40,365 nucleotides of DNA, taken from Deltaproteobacteria bacterium (lineage in GTDB: Bacteria; Desulfobacterota; DSM-4660; Desulfatiglandales; Desulfatiglandaceae). The stretch is taken from positions 1 to 40,365 of the forward strand of contig JAJDOH010000093.1 of the NCBI GenBank assembly GCA_022340265.1. The letters are read 5' to 3'. Shown piece after piece: positions 14,954 to 23,913 of the stretch; the stretch's first letter is position 1, and every line of letters starts with the position of its first letter. The notes below the pieces were generated by a model. That model had not been told where the DNA came from. It ran no database searches and was given only the letters and a program-made list of their open reading frames with translations. A program made the position numbers and the translations under genes.

Positions 14954-17318
14954 TTGATTTAAGGAAATCCAACTTTTCCATCAGGACTTTCTTCCGGATT
15001 CGGGGAATTTTATCATTCGACAATGCTTTTTCATAAACGCTCACGGCGCCATCCTTATTCCCCTGTTTCTCATATATGAAGCCCAGGAGCATGATGGCAT
15101 CACTATAGGTCGGAGATTCGTTCACGAGATCATCGAGAATTTTGACTGCAGCGCTTGTATTACCCATTTGATTCTGGTAATACGCCAGGGTATAGGCATA
15201 TTTGGGCTCACGGGGCCTCAATTCTTGCGCTTTCCGGCACCAGTTGATGGCCTCTTCCATCCGGTCTTGAGAGGCAATGATGCAAAGATTATAAGCGGCT
15301 TGCGCCATGGAAGGGTCTTCCTGAAATGCTTTTCGCAAATAAGATTCCGCCTCCTGCAGGTTGTTCTGCTCGGCTTTTAAAAGCCCCATATTATAGAGGG
15401 TCGCCGCATTCTTGGGTGCCGTCTCAAGCGCCTTTCGAAGGGATGCTTCCGCTTCATCCTTCTGTCCCATCCTGGCATGGGCCATGGAACTGTTGACCAT
15501 GGCCATGACTGCTTTGGGTTCCCGCTTGAGCGCCAGATTATAAGAACCAATCGCCTCTTCCAGTTCATTGCGATTCAGGTGGTAATTGCCCATGTTGTAG
15601 TGAGACGTCCACTGATCCGGTCGAACCATGATGGCGGAAAAATACTCATGGGTGGCTTTTTCAAATGAGTCGCCATAGGCTTCGGGGATCATCTTCCGGG
15701 GATATTTCGCAAGTCCTGATGCAGCGCGGATACGCACCAGACGGGTTGGGTCCTTGGTTTTCTCAAGCAGGACCTCGAAGCTTTTCCCGGACCAAAGGGA
15801 TCCGAGCGCTTCGGTCGCTGCCGCCCGTACAAGAGGGGACGGGTCTTTGCTCGCGGCCACCAGGGTTTTTTCGACGGACGGATCCTGATCAGGGGGGATG
15901 AGCCGAATCAGGGAAGCAGCAAAAACCGGATCGCGATTCTTATCCTGAATGTGGGCCAGCATTTCCGCCAGCCGTGTCCAGTCCCCTTTCCGAGCCGATT
16001 GAATCAGCCCGGCCCGATGGAGTATCGGCGCCTGGTAATCCCGTTTCCGCCATTGGCGCACCAGTTTGTCCGTCCAGGCGGCGTCTTTTTCCGTATGACA
16101 GTTGTTGCAGGCATTGGGCGAACCGAATTGAATGCTGGCCGCCGGACTGGGCGGCAGCATGGAATGGTCGCTTCGGTTCATGTGGGCGAAAGTGGTCATG
16201 GGCATGTGGCAGCTGATGCACCGGTTGCCGGGGCTTTCCCTTTTGTGCATGCTGTGCGCCGGCGAATTGGCAACCTTATCCTGGTGACAGGGCATGCAGG
16301 CGTCATTGGGATGATCCTTTTGCCTGAAGCGTCCGCTGGAGGTGTGGCAATGGAGGCAGTCCAATTGGCCGGATTTGGCACAAGGGCTCATGAGCCAGGA
16401 AGTGAAGGTGTAGTTCTCACCCAAATCACGACCGTCAGGATAATAATCCGAGTGCTCCAGCGTCGCCAGATCGAAATGGTCCCAGAAGATGTCTCCCGGC
16501 ATGAAACTGGGTGTCAACGTCACTGCTTTGGCGTGACAACTGACACAGTTGGCGTTGTTCTGCTCGTGGGTAAAGCTTCTGCCCCCCCGAATGGTCTTGA
16601 GATCCTTGGGGATGGTTCCTTTGGGAGCCTCCTTGCACACCCGGATGTGTTCCTCGCCTGGACCGTGACAGGTTTCGCAGTTGATGCCCGGTTCCGTCCA
16701 TGTGGTATGGTAGGTGTCCGTTTCAAGATTGTAGTTGGTGGATAACTGGCTCACGTGACAGCTGTAGCAGGCGGTATTGAATGTGTAGTGCCAGTCCTTC
16801 CAATTCAGGGGCTCATCTGAATTTCGGCCCTCTATATGGCGCACACCGCTGGCGGCCATGTCAAACCATTCCTTTCGGTTGACATCATAAGCCAAGGGGA
16901 GCGTCTGCAACCGGCCTTTTTCAAAAGGGGTCAGGAAATAGTATACGTTCTTGCCTCCCAAAACTTCTTTGATTGGGTAGGTCTTGGGGTCACCCGAACC
17001 CTTTTCCACCATCACACCCTCTTTCAGACGAACCTGGTATTCATCATCTCCAATGCGAATCTCTTTTGTCTGCTCCGAAAGGTGCCCTCGGGCAAAATCA
17101 GCGGAATAAGGCTGCATGGCAAGGCCGTGGCGGGAAGGGGCCCAGAGTTTGTAGAAACGCTCATGGCACTCCCGGCAGCTGACCGAACCTTTATACCCCT
17201 GTTTATTTTTCGGTCCATCTTTGACGGCAACTTCTTTATTTTCGGACCATGCCGGAATAACAAATACGAACACCGCCACAATCAATGTCAATACAAACCC
17301 AACGTTTTTTGTCTTCAT
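14940..17318 (-). CDS. octaheme cytochrome c with HEAT-like and TPR repeats
   Basis: 792 residues from ATG 17318, chosen because the signal peptide (MKTKNVGFVLTLIVAVFVFV, then IPAWS) starts there. Eight CxxCH haem sites: CRECH (Cys48), CYSCH, CETCH, CVSCH, CLHCH, CMPCH, CISCH and CNNCH (about residue 404). Many extra His residues could be distal ligands. Residues about 430-560 look like HEAT-type helical pairs (SPLVRAAATEALGSLW), and 580-780 are TPRs (HYNMGNYHLNRNELEEAIGS and later copies). It is a periplasmic electron carrier or reductase with a protein-binding tail. Related proteins resemble the cytochrome c554 class. The electron partner is not encoded nearby. Confidence 0.85.
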   Translation of the reverse strand: MKTKNVGFVLTLIVAVFVFVIPAWSENKEVAVKDGPKNKQGYKGSVSCRECHERFYKLWAPSRHGLAMQPYSADFARGHLSEQTKEIRIGDDEYQVRLKEGVMVEKGSGDPKTYPIKEVLGGKNVYYFLTPFEKGRLQTLPLAYDVNRKEWFDMAASGVRHIEGRNSDEPLNWKDWHYTFNTACYSCHVSQLSTNYNLETDTYHTTWTEPGINCETCHGPGEEHIRVCKEAPKGTIPKDLKTIRGGRSFTHEQNNANCVSCHAKAVTLTPSFMPGDIFWDHFDLATLEHSDYYPDGRDLGENYTFTSWLMSPCAKSGQLDCLHCHTSSGRFRQKDHPNDACMPCHQDKVANSPAHSMHKRESPGNRCISCHMPMTTFAHMNRSDHSMLPPSPAASIQFGSPNACNNCHTEKDAAWTDKLVRQWRKRDYQAPILHRAGLIQSARKGDWTRLAEMLAHIQDKNRDPVFAASLIRLIPPDQDPSVEKTLVAASKDPSPLVRAAATEALGSLWSGKSFEVLLEKTKDPTRLVRIRAASGLAKYPRKMIPEAYGDSFEKATHEYFSAIMVRPDQWTSHYNMGNYHLNRNELEEAIGSYNLALKREPKAVMAMVNSSMAHARMGQKDEAEASLRKALETAPKNAATLYNMGLLKAEQNNLQEAESYLRKAFQEDPSMAQAAYNLCIIASQDRMEEAINWCRKAQELRPREPKYAYTLAYYQNQMGNTSAAVKILDDLVNESPTYSDAIMLLGFIYEKQGNKDGAVSVYEKALSNDKIPRIRKKVLMEKLDFLKSSEKD

Positions 17319-17447
17319 GATTGATCCACTTTCTTTGTAAGGTTCTTTGTAAGGCTCCGCCGGCTGAGTCAGCGCAAACATCTCTCCATGTTATGCTGGC
17401 GACAGCAGACGAAAGAGCAGCCATAACACCTCGGTAACGTAAGAAAA

Positions 17448-18290
17448 CTATTTTTCGACAACCTTGACATCATGATTTTTGAGTGATGCGATCAATGCCC
17501 GGCAATAGGATGGATCATCAAATCCAAAGGTTTCGGCTTCCGTATCCAGAATATCGAAAATCGAATGGGTGCCTTTCAGAAAATCAACCGTGCCCCCCAC
17601 CAATCCACCGATGGCATTGCCGACACTTTTCTCTTTTTGCTCCTGATCATGGAGTTTCTTCAGGGATTTCAATTCATCGGTGGACGATTTAAACCGCTTG
17701 ACCACGGTCAAAACGATGGGATTTTCAGCGTTACCCATTTTTCCGGAAAGCTTTTCCTTTGTTTTCTTGAGCAGACGCTTCGTCTGTTCATAAGCCTGCG
17801 TCAGGTAAGATGGCGACAAAACTTCCACATGGTCAACAAGGAGTACCGGATAAGCCGCCAGTTCTTTGGGAGGCCCTCGAAACCCCAGCCGTTTCATGGC
17901 AATGGCTCCCAGCTGCGAGCCGATAAAGGTTCCGGCGGCAACCGGAATCCAAAGACCAGTGCTGAAGCCCGCAATGGCGGCAACGGCCGCTGCCGCCCCT
18001 CCGGCCGTCCAACCGACAGCCCAACCCGCCCGGGACCCGGCAATCTCGCCCAAATATTGCAGGGTCTCCTCCACGCCCCGGGATCGAATCATTTGCACGC
18101 CCAGAAGATCCATTATGATTTTTGGAAACCACAAAATCCCATAATCCGGAGAAAACACCAGCACCCCTCCCGATGCGGGCGCAAAAGTAAAACGATCTTC
18201 TTTAAGCCCAAAATAGACAAGTGTCGCCAGAATTTCAGGTGAAGCGGGTGAATTCTCGGGCAGAAACAATCCGTTGCCGGTGTCAATCAT
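17448..18290 (-). CDS. unknown protein with Gly/Ala-rich membrane segment
   Basis: 280 residues with a good site (GGAAGGTG) before the ATG. The first 80 residues are soluble. Residues about 85-135 are hydrophobic and glycine-rich (AGWAVGWTAGGAAAAVAAIA, then LWIPVAAGTFIGSQLGAIAM), like one or two membrane-inserting hairpins. The tail is basic and helical (KRLLKKTKEKLSGKM) with another glycine patch (VGNAIGGLVGGTVDF). I do not recognise the family. It lies between the cytochrome and the TIGR04076 gene on the same strand. Confidence 0.65.
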   Translation of the reverse strand: MIDTGNGLFLPENSPASPEILATLVYFGLKEDRFTFAPASGGVLVFSPDYGILWFPKIIMDLLGVQMIRSRGVEETLQYLGEIAGSRAGWAVGWTAGGAAAAVAAIAGFSTGLWIPVAAGTFIGSQLGAIAMKRLGFRGPPKELAAYPVLLVDHVEVLSPSYLTQAYEQTKRLLKKTKEKLSGKMGNAENPIVLTVVKRFKSSTDELKSLKKLHDQEQKEKSVGNAIGGLVGGTVDFLKGTHSIFDILDTEAETFGFDDPSYCRALIASLKNHDVKVVEK

Positions 18291-18377
18291 TCATATCACC
18301 TTCCACTGCGCCTGTTAAGCGAGGTTGTGCTGTACAAAATGCGCCTAATGGTCAGAGGCAAGGGCATGCCTCTGGAT

Positions 18378-18656
18378 TCAATTCCTGTCGAAGCGTTCCA
18401 GTTTCAAGGTGACCAGGTTGTACTTGTCGGGACACTCCAGTTCAATGCTGTCACCTTTCCACCACGGAAGGTCGCCACCAAATTGAAAGGTGGACAGATT
18501 GGGAAAGATATCGTGGTAGAAAAACCCGCATAAGCCGCCCGGATTGTGGCAGCTGATTTCAAATGACTCCCCTACCTGATGTCCGGCACCACAATTCCCC
18601 TTTACGCCTGTGACTGTGGCCACAACTTTCTTGCCTATCCCCGGATCTTTTGCCAT
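18378..18656 (-). CDS. TIGR04076 family small protein
   Basis: 92 residues from the second ATG (18656), which lies 7 bp after AGGGGG; the ATG at 18662 is too close to that site. It shows the family pattern: GNCGAGHQVGESFEI, CHNPGGLCGFFYHDIFPNL, FGGDLPWW and CPD near the end. These proteins are cytoplasmic, about 90 residues long, rich in Cys and of unknown function; they are common in anaerobes. No clear operon partner. Confidence 0.85.
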   Translation of the reverse strand: MAKDPGIGKKVVATVTGVKGNCGAGHQVGESFEISCHNPGGLCGFFYHDIFPNLSTFQFGGDLPWWKGDSIELECPDKYNLVTLKLERFDRN

Positions 18657-18734
18657 GTTCATTCCCCCTTTCTTTTACTATTATTATAGCCCAATTAGCC
18701 AGAAAAAGGAATCTTGGTGAAACAAGGATATGCG

Positions 18735-19745
18735 TCAACACTTATGGTGATGATCAATGTCTTCCAGGACTGGAAATTTTGCAATAATCGGATAGTGATC
18801 TGAAACGGTGATGTCGTAGAGAGGCGGTTGGCTCGTTTCTTCCAGCAGTTGTTTGACGGTTTGGGGATCGAATGCATAATAGGCGGGGCCCGCAAATATA
18901 TAATCCAGCGTCAGCACAGCTTTTTGTCCCCTTTTCCCCCGTTTTGTGCCGGTGCCCTTGTCGGGACATAAATCCAGAAAATTAAGACGCTTTATCTTTG
19001 CAATTTCAAGGGAATCTTCAGTGGCATTAAAATCTCCGGCCAGAAACCATACGGGTCGATCATCAGAGGGAATTGGATTGTCTTTTTCGCACCAATGGTT
19101 ATAACGGGATACGATTCCGTTTAAAACGATATTCAGCTGCTGGCCGCGAATCTCCGCTCCCAGACAATCCCGATCGGGAAACCCTTCACGTTCTCTGGAC
19201 AGCGTTGTCAAATGAAGATTCGCCACAAAAATATGGCGAATGCCCCAGATAAAGTGGCTCACCACCGCAATCCTCGGTTCCGTATCACGGGTGCCGATGA
19301 ACAATCCGGTATCGATCCGTATCACCTCCTGCCGAAGCCTTCCTCCGCATTGGGCCTTTTCGCCCTTCCAGTCCCAGATGGAGCAGTGGGGAATGTCACT
19401 CCGCCACATCAGACCGTTCCCCTGGCCGAGATAAGCGTCGGATGACCATTTGCCGGACTTCCGAATGGGTTCCCATTTGACAGGATTGTTCTGCCTGGCC
19501 GTATCTATGGAGATGGAAGACTGGTAAAAATATCCATCGGGCGGGTCCACCAACTCCTGAACGGCACCATTTTCTTCATAACGCACAATTTCCTGAATCG
19601 CTATAAGATCGGGCCTGTGCTTATGAATGAAATCGTTCAACTGCCGGGTGATAAGCGCCTTCAAGTGACCTCTCTTTTCCGGTTCGCTCTTTAGAAAAGA
19701 GATGCCATTCATATTCCAGCTTACGATGGTGATGTGAAAAGACAT
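18735..19745 (-). CDS. endonuclease/exonuclease/phosphatase-fold protein
   Basis: 336 residues starting right after a GGGAG ribosome site. Family motifs: VSWNMNGI at the N-terminus, IAIQE (Glu52, metal ligand), ANLHLTT, FLAGDFNATED, LDYIFAG and VSDHYPI. This is a Mg2+-dependent nuclease or phosphodiesterase of the DNase I/Exo III fold. There is no signal peptide, so it is probably cytoplasmic. DNA repair nucleases of this fold are usually shorter, so the target may be DNA, RNA or a phospho-lipid; the sequence does not decide. Confidence 0.8.
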   Translation of the reverse strand: MSFHITIVSWNMNGISFLKSEPEKRGHLKALITRQLNDFIHKHRPDLIAIQEIVRYEENGAVQELVDPPDGYFYQSSISIDTARQNNPVKWEPIRKSGKWSSDAYLGQGNGLMWRSDIPHCSIWDWKGEKAQCGGRLRQEVIRIDTGLFIGTRDTEPRIAVVSHFIWGIRHIFVANLHLTTLSREREGFPDRDCLGAEIRGQQLNIVLNGIVSRYNHWCEKDNPIPSDDRPVWFLAGDFNATEDSLEIAKIKRLNFLDLCPDKGTGTKRGKRGQKAVLTLDYIFAGPAYYAFDPQTVKQLLEETSQPPLYDITVSDHYPIIAKFPVLEDIDHHHKC

Positions 19746-20034
19746 TTTTTCTCCCGTTACGTTTAAAGCCTATGATCATTGAAATATGCAATATAAAATT
19801 TTTAAATTTATAAAAGTTTTTAAACCAAAATCTAACCGTATCCTAACATCCAGTGGGGAGGGCCGCACGCCCACATGACGATCAACAATCCTTCAAGATC
19901 GCTTTTAAAGAAAAACTTAATGCAGAGTGGTTCAAAAATGTGGCCGCTTTCTCACAAAACCATGGCCACGCCGCCGGGCTGGGTGCTACGGGAAAGTGGT
20001 GGGTTTCCGGCAGGAGAAAGGTGAAATACGGGCT

Positions 20035-20601
20035 TTAATTAACGGGTTCAAAAGAAAACTTCTGTCCTCCCAATGAAGCTTCAAACATGAGTCCGCTTTT
20101 GGCTAAAGTAAATACGGCAACACCGCCGCTGTAATCGCTGTCAGCGGATACACCGGCGGTTACAGCCACGGCCGATGCCTGAGCGCCGAATTCAAACTTT
20201 CCGTATTTAAAAAGGTCGAGCGCCACTTTGTCTTCAAAAAAGATGATTTCGCGGTATGCCTGCCCACCCAATTGTAAACCAAGGGTGAATTGCGTGAGGC
20301 TTGTTGTGCCCACCAGTCTTCCTTGACTGTAAACCTTTCCTTTTCCATAAGCACCCCCGATGCCTATCCCGCCCTTACCCACTGATGGGAATATGGCAAA
20401 GCCGTAGGCCTTTTGAAAAAAGACTTCCATACTGGGATCGCTATTTTTGAAATCGGCGATCGCCTGCGCCACTTCGTGATCCTGAATATTTTGGTCTTTG
20501 GCAGTTTGTGATTCATTCGGGTCCCACCCTGAACGGGCCGATCCCAATGGAAATGCTAGCAAAATAATGCTTAAAAAAATAACTGAAATCAACTGTTTCA
20601 T
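20035..20601 (-). CDS. SYLF/Ysc84-domain lipid-binding protein, exported
   Basis: 188 residues with a signal peptide (LISVIFLSIILLAFPLGSAR) cut near SARSG. The rest is the SYLF domain (PF04366): FFQKAYGFAIFPSVGKGGIG, GGAYGKGKVY, LTQFTLGLQLGGQAYREIIF, FEFGAQASAVAVTAG and a C-terminal GLMFEASLGGQKFSF. Bacterial SYLF proteins are periplasmic or outer-membrane linked and may bind lipid; their role is unclear. The ribosome site GGGAGG is 4 bp before the ATG. It is a single gene; the EFR1 gene is divergent, 272 bp away. Confidence 0.9.
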   Translation of the reverse strand: MKQLISVIFLSIILLAFPLGSARSGWDPNESQTAKDQNIQDHEVAQAIADFKNSDPSMEVFFQKAYGFAIFPSVGKGGIGIGGAYGKGKVYSQGRLVGTTSLTQFTLGLQLGGQAYREIIFFEDKVALDLFKYGKFEFGAQASAVAVTAGVSADSDYSGGVAVFTLAKSGLMFEASLGGQKFSFEPVN

Positions 20602-20873
20602 AATACCTCCCCATGAAAAATGCTTGAGCTCCCTTTTTCAACATATCGTGTAAATCTACCATGAGTTGGCATTGGATGCAAACAAAACAAACCATTTGTT
20701 CTCCAAGGCCGCTAATCAGAAAAAGACACGGGTTTTCCATTTGATCAAATGTTTCGTAGCTAGTCGATATTGGAAATGATGACACCCCCGATTGGAGGAT
20801 TTCTTTTTTGGGTTGATTGGTATATGAAATCTGTTGTTTAAGAAAATATTCATCAGCATTGAGGAGATCAATC

Positions 20874-21701
20874 ATGAACATTCAAACCGTTACCTGCATT
20901 TTCTTTTCACCCACCGGAACGACAAAAACCATTGTGGAGCACATTGCACAGGGCATTGACGCTGAAAAAATTGAGATGGTGGACGTCACCAAACGTTCGG
21001 ATCGCCAAAAATGGAACGTCTTTTCAAAAGATGATCTGGTGATCCTGGCAGCACCCGTCTACTACGGCCGGATTCCTGAAGAAATTCTTCCCTACTTTGC
21101 CACGTTAAAAGGTCGGCAAACACCTGTTGTTCCGGTGGTGGTTTACGGAAACAGAGAATACGATGATGCGTTGAAGGAACTTTACGACACCGCTGTGGAC
21201 GGTGATTTTGTCCCGGTTGCAGGAGGGGCTTTCATTGCAGTGCACTCCTATTCAACGCCGGATCGTCCCATTGCCGAAAACCGCCCCGATAAAAACGATC
21301 TTCAGAAAGCTGAAGCATTCGGAATCGATATTCGAAAAAAGATGGAAGCTTCTGAATCTTCTGCTGAAGCGGCACTATCAAACGTTCCGGGAAACGTACC
21401 TTATAAAGTCCCCGAAAATCTGAACTTGATCAAGGAAGCGCGAAAGTCCATTCCTTTCACCCCTGAAACCGATCAAGAGACATGCATCCAGTGTGGCCAA
21501 TGCGTAAAAACGTGTCCCACAGAAGCGGTCTTTCTCGATGAAACCGTTACCACGGACAGGTGGCAATGCATCATCTGTTTTGCCTGCATCAAGAACTGCC
21601 CAACCGGCGCCAGGCAAATGAATGATCAAAATTTTACCCGGGCCATCAGCCATTTGTATGACCTTTGCCGCAAAAGAAAAGAATTTGAAGTCTTTCTCTA
21701 G
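20874..21701 (+). CDS. EFR1-family flavodoxin-ferredoxin protein
   Basis: 275 residues from ATG 20874 (GAGGAG upstream); the frame opens earlier at 20817 without a site. The N-terminal half is a flavodoxin fold with the FMN phosphate loop FSPTGTTKTI (residues 11-20) and APVYYGRIPEE. The C-terminus has two 4Fe-4S clusters: Cys204/207/210/214 (CIQCGQCVKTCP) and Cys232/235/238/242 (CIICFACIKNCP). It is a cytoplasmic electron-transfer protein linking FMN and Fe-S carriers. It has its own terminator and no obvious partner in the same transcript. Confidence 0.9.
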   Translation: MNIQTVTCIFFSPTGTTKTIVEHIAQGIDAEKIEMVDVTKRSDRQKWNVFSKDDLVILAAPVYYGRIPEEILPYFATLKGRQTPVVPVVVYGNREYDDALKELYDTAVDGDFVPVAGGAFIAVHSYSTPDRPIAENRPDKNDLQKAEAFGIDIRKKMEASESSAEAALSNVPGNVPYKVPENLNLIKEARKSIPFTPETDQETCIQCGQCVKTCPTEAVFLDETVTTDRWQCIICFACIKNCPTGARQMNDQNFTRAISHLYDLCRKRKEFEVFL

Positions 21702-21759
21702 TATGCCGCAACGCCAGAACCCCTTTGGCCAGGACGCTACCCGCTTTGGGATGATTTCT

Positions 21760-21794
21760 GATCGGCTCCGGGTTTTAAAATCCGATCTTTTTTT
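21760..21794 (+). terminator. rho-independent terminator after EFR1 gene
   Basis: Stem GATCGG (21760-21765) with CCGATC (21782-21787), a 16-nt loop and seven T residues directly after. It lies 58 bp beyond the stop codon. Confidence 0.65.
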
Positions 21795-21960
21795 GTTTTC
21801 GGTGATTATGGCGTGGGGGGATAAGTTGAAATCGCATCCATTTAAAGGAATGTATCCTTTTTATGCCTTCAGTCGTCTCTAAGTTCAGTATGTATTTTTG
21901 AACGGAATGACCGTAATATTAGAAAGCCGATCATTCCAGACGAAAGCAAGGAGGTAAGTT

Positions 21961-22485
21961 ATGCTGCTGAAATCTTACACAAAGGAAATTTTCACACCGG
22001 AATGCAATTCAAATTTTGAATCATTGCATTGTTATGCGCACCTTGAGGAGGACGTGGAGGAAGTTCTCCCTTACCTAAATACGACCCTTGGCGGCCATGC
22101 GTTCACTCAGGATCCACCGTCAGTCACCTTTAAAGTGCACGGCAAACTGGTGACGGTACATCCCCGCAAAATCGCCGTCAATGCTCTTAAAGATGAAGCG
22201 GAAGCCACCAAGATCATCGAGTGGATCAAGCGTGAAATCAATGAGGCATGGGAAAATCGTGGGGAAATTAAGCCGAGTTATACGGCGGCACCGGTTCCCA
22301 AGGTCTTTGAAATCTTGAAAATGCTGCCCAAAACCAATTGCAAAGAATGCGGCCTGGCCACCTGTATGGTTTTTGCCACACAAGTTGCCGAAGGCGCGCG
22401 AGGTCCTGAGGACTGTCCGTCTCTGCAATCGGCCGGCAGGCAGCAACTGGCAGAATATCTGAGCCGGTTTCGTTTTGATTTTTAA
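21961..22485 (+). CDS. Fe-S protein with C-terminal PF04060 4Fe-4S domain
   Basis: 174 residues with an ideal ribosome site (AAGGAGGT). The N-terminal 100 residues are an alpha/beta domain (VTFKVHGKLVTVHPRKIAVN). The C-terminus has the 4Fe-4S motif of the corrinoid Fe-S/AcsC type: Cys127, Cys130, Cys135 and Cys152 (TNCKECGLATCMVFATQ, then EDCP). Stand-alone versions are common in anaerobes that handle corrinoids or CO; the exact role is open. A 7-bp inverted repeat, GGAATGA...TCATTCC (21905-21938), lies just upstream and might be an operator. Confidence 0.8.
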   Translation: MLLKSYTKEIFTPECNSNFESLHCYAHLEEDVEEVLPYLNTTLGGHAFTQDPPSVTFKVHGKLVTVHPRKIAVNALKDEAEATKIIEWIKREINEAWENRGEIKPSYTAAPVPKVFEILKMLPKTNCKECGLATCMVFATQVAEGARGPEDCPSLQSAGRQQLAEYLSRFRFDF

Positions 22486-22533
22486 AGGGAAAACTGAGGG
22501 TTGTTCCGGTTATCGTTTCTAAAATCCTTTCTT

Positions 22534-22986
22534 TCAGTAGTTCACCGTTTCCGTGTGACCAAATTGAATGGTGTTGTCCGTCACCTGGACTTCCTTCAAC
22601 TCAACCTTGATTCCGACAAAATCGCTGGGATCACCTGGTAGATCTTTCAAATAAGGGAACTTGTTAATGATGCGCCCAAAGGCCTTTTGCATTTCCTCAG
22701 CATCATCAATCAGCTTTGCCGTTCCGGTTCCTTTAATGTATTTCAGTTGTTGAAGGTCCTCCATGCTCTTGCAATCACGGTCAACGGCCACGGCCACATT
22801 GCCGTTATTTTTAATCTGACTCACCTTTCGTGACGTTTTCTGTGTAATAAAATAAAAGATGTTTTCATTGTCGCCTGTTGCATAATCCACACTTCTGACG
22901 CAGGGCATACCATCGGAGGTAACGGTAGCGATCCGCAACAGGTTGTGACTACGCACCACCTCTTTCACTGTCTCTCTTGCACTCAT
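22534..22986 (-). CDS. pyridoxamine 5'-phosphate oxidase-family flavoprotein
   Basis: 150 residues from the ATG at 22986 (GAAAGGAG upstream). It is a split-barrel flavin-binding protein: LLRIATVTSDGMPCVRSVDY, ENIFYFITQKTSRKVSQI, NNGNVAVAVD, then a GTGTAKLIDDAEE strand. The family includes PNPOx-like, FMN- or F420-binding reductases; this short form is probably an FMN-dependent reductase rather than the B6 enzyme. A TetR operator-like site is 84 bp upstream, so the TetR gene behind it probably represses this one. Confidence 0.85.
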   Translation of the reverse strand: MSARETVKEVVRSHNLLRIATVTSDGMPCVRSVDYATGDNENIFYFITQKTSRKVSQIKNNGNVAVAVDRDCKSMEDLQQLKYIKGTGTAKLIDDAEEMQKAFGRIINKFPYLKDLPGDPSDFVGIKVELKEVQVTDNTIQFGHTETVNY

Positions 22987-23069
22987 CTTTTTCTCCTTTC
23001 TTTCAATTAAATAAGGGGTTAAGAATACATTTGCCGATGTTTCAAATTGCCGCAAAAACCGGTGGCAAT

Positions 23070-23081
23070 TAGACCAGTCTA
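23070..23081. promoter_or_regulatory. TetR operator-like site upstream of PNPOx gene
   Basis: TAGACCAGTCTA: TAGAC and GTCTA arms around CA. The same 5-bp arm stands at 23733-23737, near the TetR start. Sites of this type (TAGACCrGTCTA) are known for the LmrA/YxaF group of TetR repressors. Confidence 0.65.
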
Positions 23082-23112
23082 CTAATTTTGTCCGCAAAAA
23101 AATATTTCCTGT

Positions 23113-23730
23113 CTATTCAGCGCCCGCCCGTAAAACATTCTCCATAATCATGGCCCGATGATTTTCGAGTGGTTCAGTGCTCTTTAAGATCTTCATGTGC
23201 CCAAGAGCGCCGTGCCAACTGGTGACGATGAAATAGGCTGCTTTTTGCGCGTCTATGTCGTCGGAAATCTCTCCTTGGGATTGCGCTTTCTGAATCAGCC
23301 CGGTATAAATTTCCGCCATTGAATCAAAGGCATTCTTAAGTTTAGCGCGAAACGCCTGGCTGAGGTCGCCCATTTCCTGGGACAGGTTGCCAATGGGACA
23401 GCCATAGCAAAAATCTCTCTCTCGAAAGACCGTAAGAAAACGAGCCAGAATATGGTCCAGTTTTTCAACGGGGGTCAAACTTTCGGATTCCAGAATATCG
23501 CCGATCATCCCTGGAAACAAATCGGTGAAAAAGTCGATCACCTGAAGGCCGAAATCTTCTTTGCTCTTGAAATAATTATAAAAGGAGCCTTTCGGGATCC
23601 CGGCTGCGTTTAAAATCTCCTGGATTCCGGTATGATTGTACCCCTTTAGGTGGATGATCTCGGCCCCCTTTTCAAGAATCTTGAGCCGGGTATCCACCCG
23701 TTTGTTTTCTTCAGTTTGCATGAGTGCCAT
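23113..23730 (-). CDS. TetR/AcrR-family repressor
   Basis: 205 residues. The N-terminal HTH (GIQEILNAAGIPKGSFYNYF, then KSKEDF) is typical, and the ligand domain holds CYGCPIGNLSQEM, a Cys/Gly motif of the YxaF/LmrA-like subgroup. It probably represses itself and the PNPOx gene: operator-like TAGAC repeats are found in front of both. There is no clear ribosome site at ATG 23730 or at the internal ATG (23721), and the 23733-23744 site overlaps the initiation region. The inducer is unknown; members often sense flavonoids or other aromatics, or redox-active compounds. Confidence 0.85.
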   Translation of the reverse strand: MALMQTEENKRVDTRLKILEKGAEIIHLKGYNHTGIQEILNAAGIPKGSFYNYFKSKEDFGLQVIDFFTDLFPGMIGDILESESLTPVEKLDHILARFLTVFRERDFCYGCPIGNLSQEMGDLSQAFRAKLKNAFDSMAEIYTGLIQKAQSQGEISDDIDAQKAAYFIVTSWHGALGHMKILKSTEPLENHRAMIMENVLRAGAE

Positions 23731-23732
23731 AA

Positions 23733-23744
23733 TAGACCGGTCGT
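23733..23744. promoter_or_regulatory. TetR operator-like site at the TetR gene start
   Basis: TAGACCGGTCGT; 10 of 12 positions fit the TAGACCrGTCTA palindrome. It lies 2 bp upstream of the start codon, where a bound repressor would block expression. Confidence 0.55.
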
Positions 23745-23913
23745 CTCAGAGTGTCAAGCGAAAAGTTAGAAATTTTCCAGTCACAAACACTTCCAAAAAG
23801 TCCTCTTTATGAAAATGGGGCAAAATTTAGTGGACATCGCCCAAATGGGGGATTGATTTTTTGCCGTGCAGATGTTTTCTTTTCTATGAATTTAAATATG
23901 AGGGGGCGTAATC

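Noticed and set aside
15951-16745. A 264-codon plus-strand open frame inside the cytochrome
   Set aside because: Antisense to the haem-binding region; no ribosome site or recognisable domain.
19853-20038. A 61-codon GTG-start frame before the SYLF gene's stop
   Set aside because: It has a somewhat protein-like middle (AFKEKLNAEWFKNVAAF) but no ribosome site or family; too weak to list as a gene.
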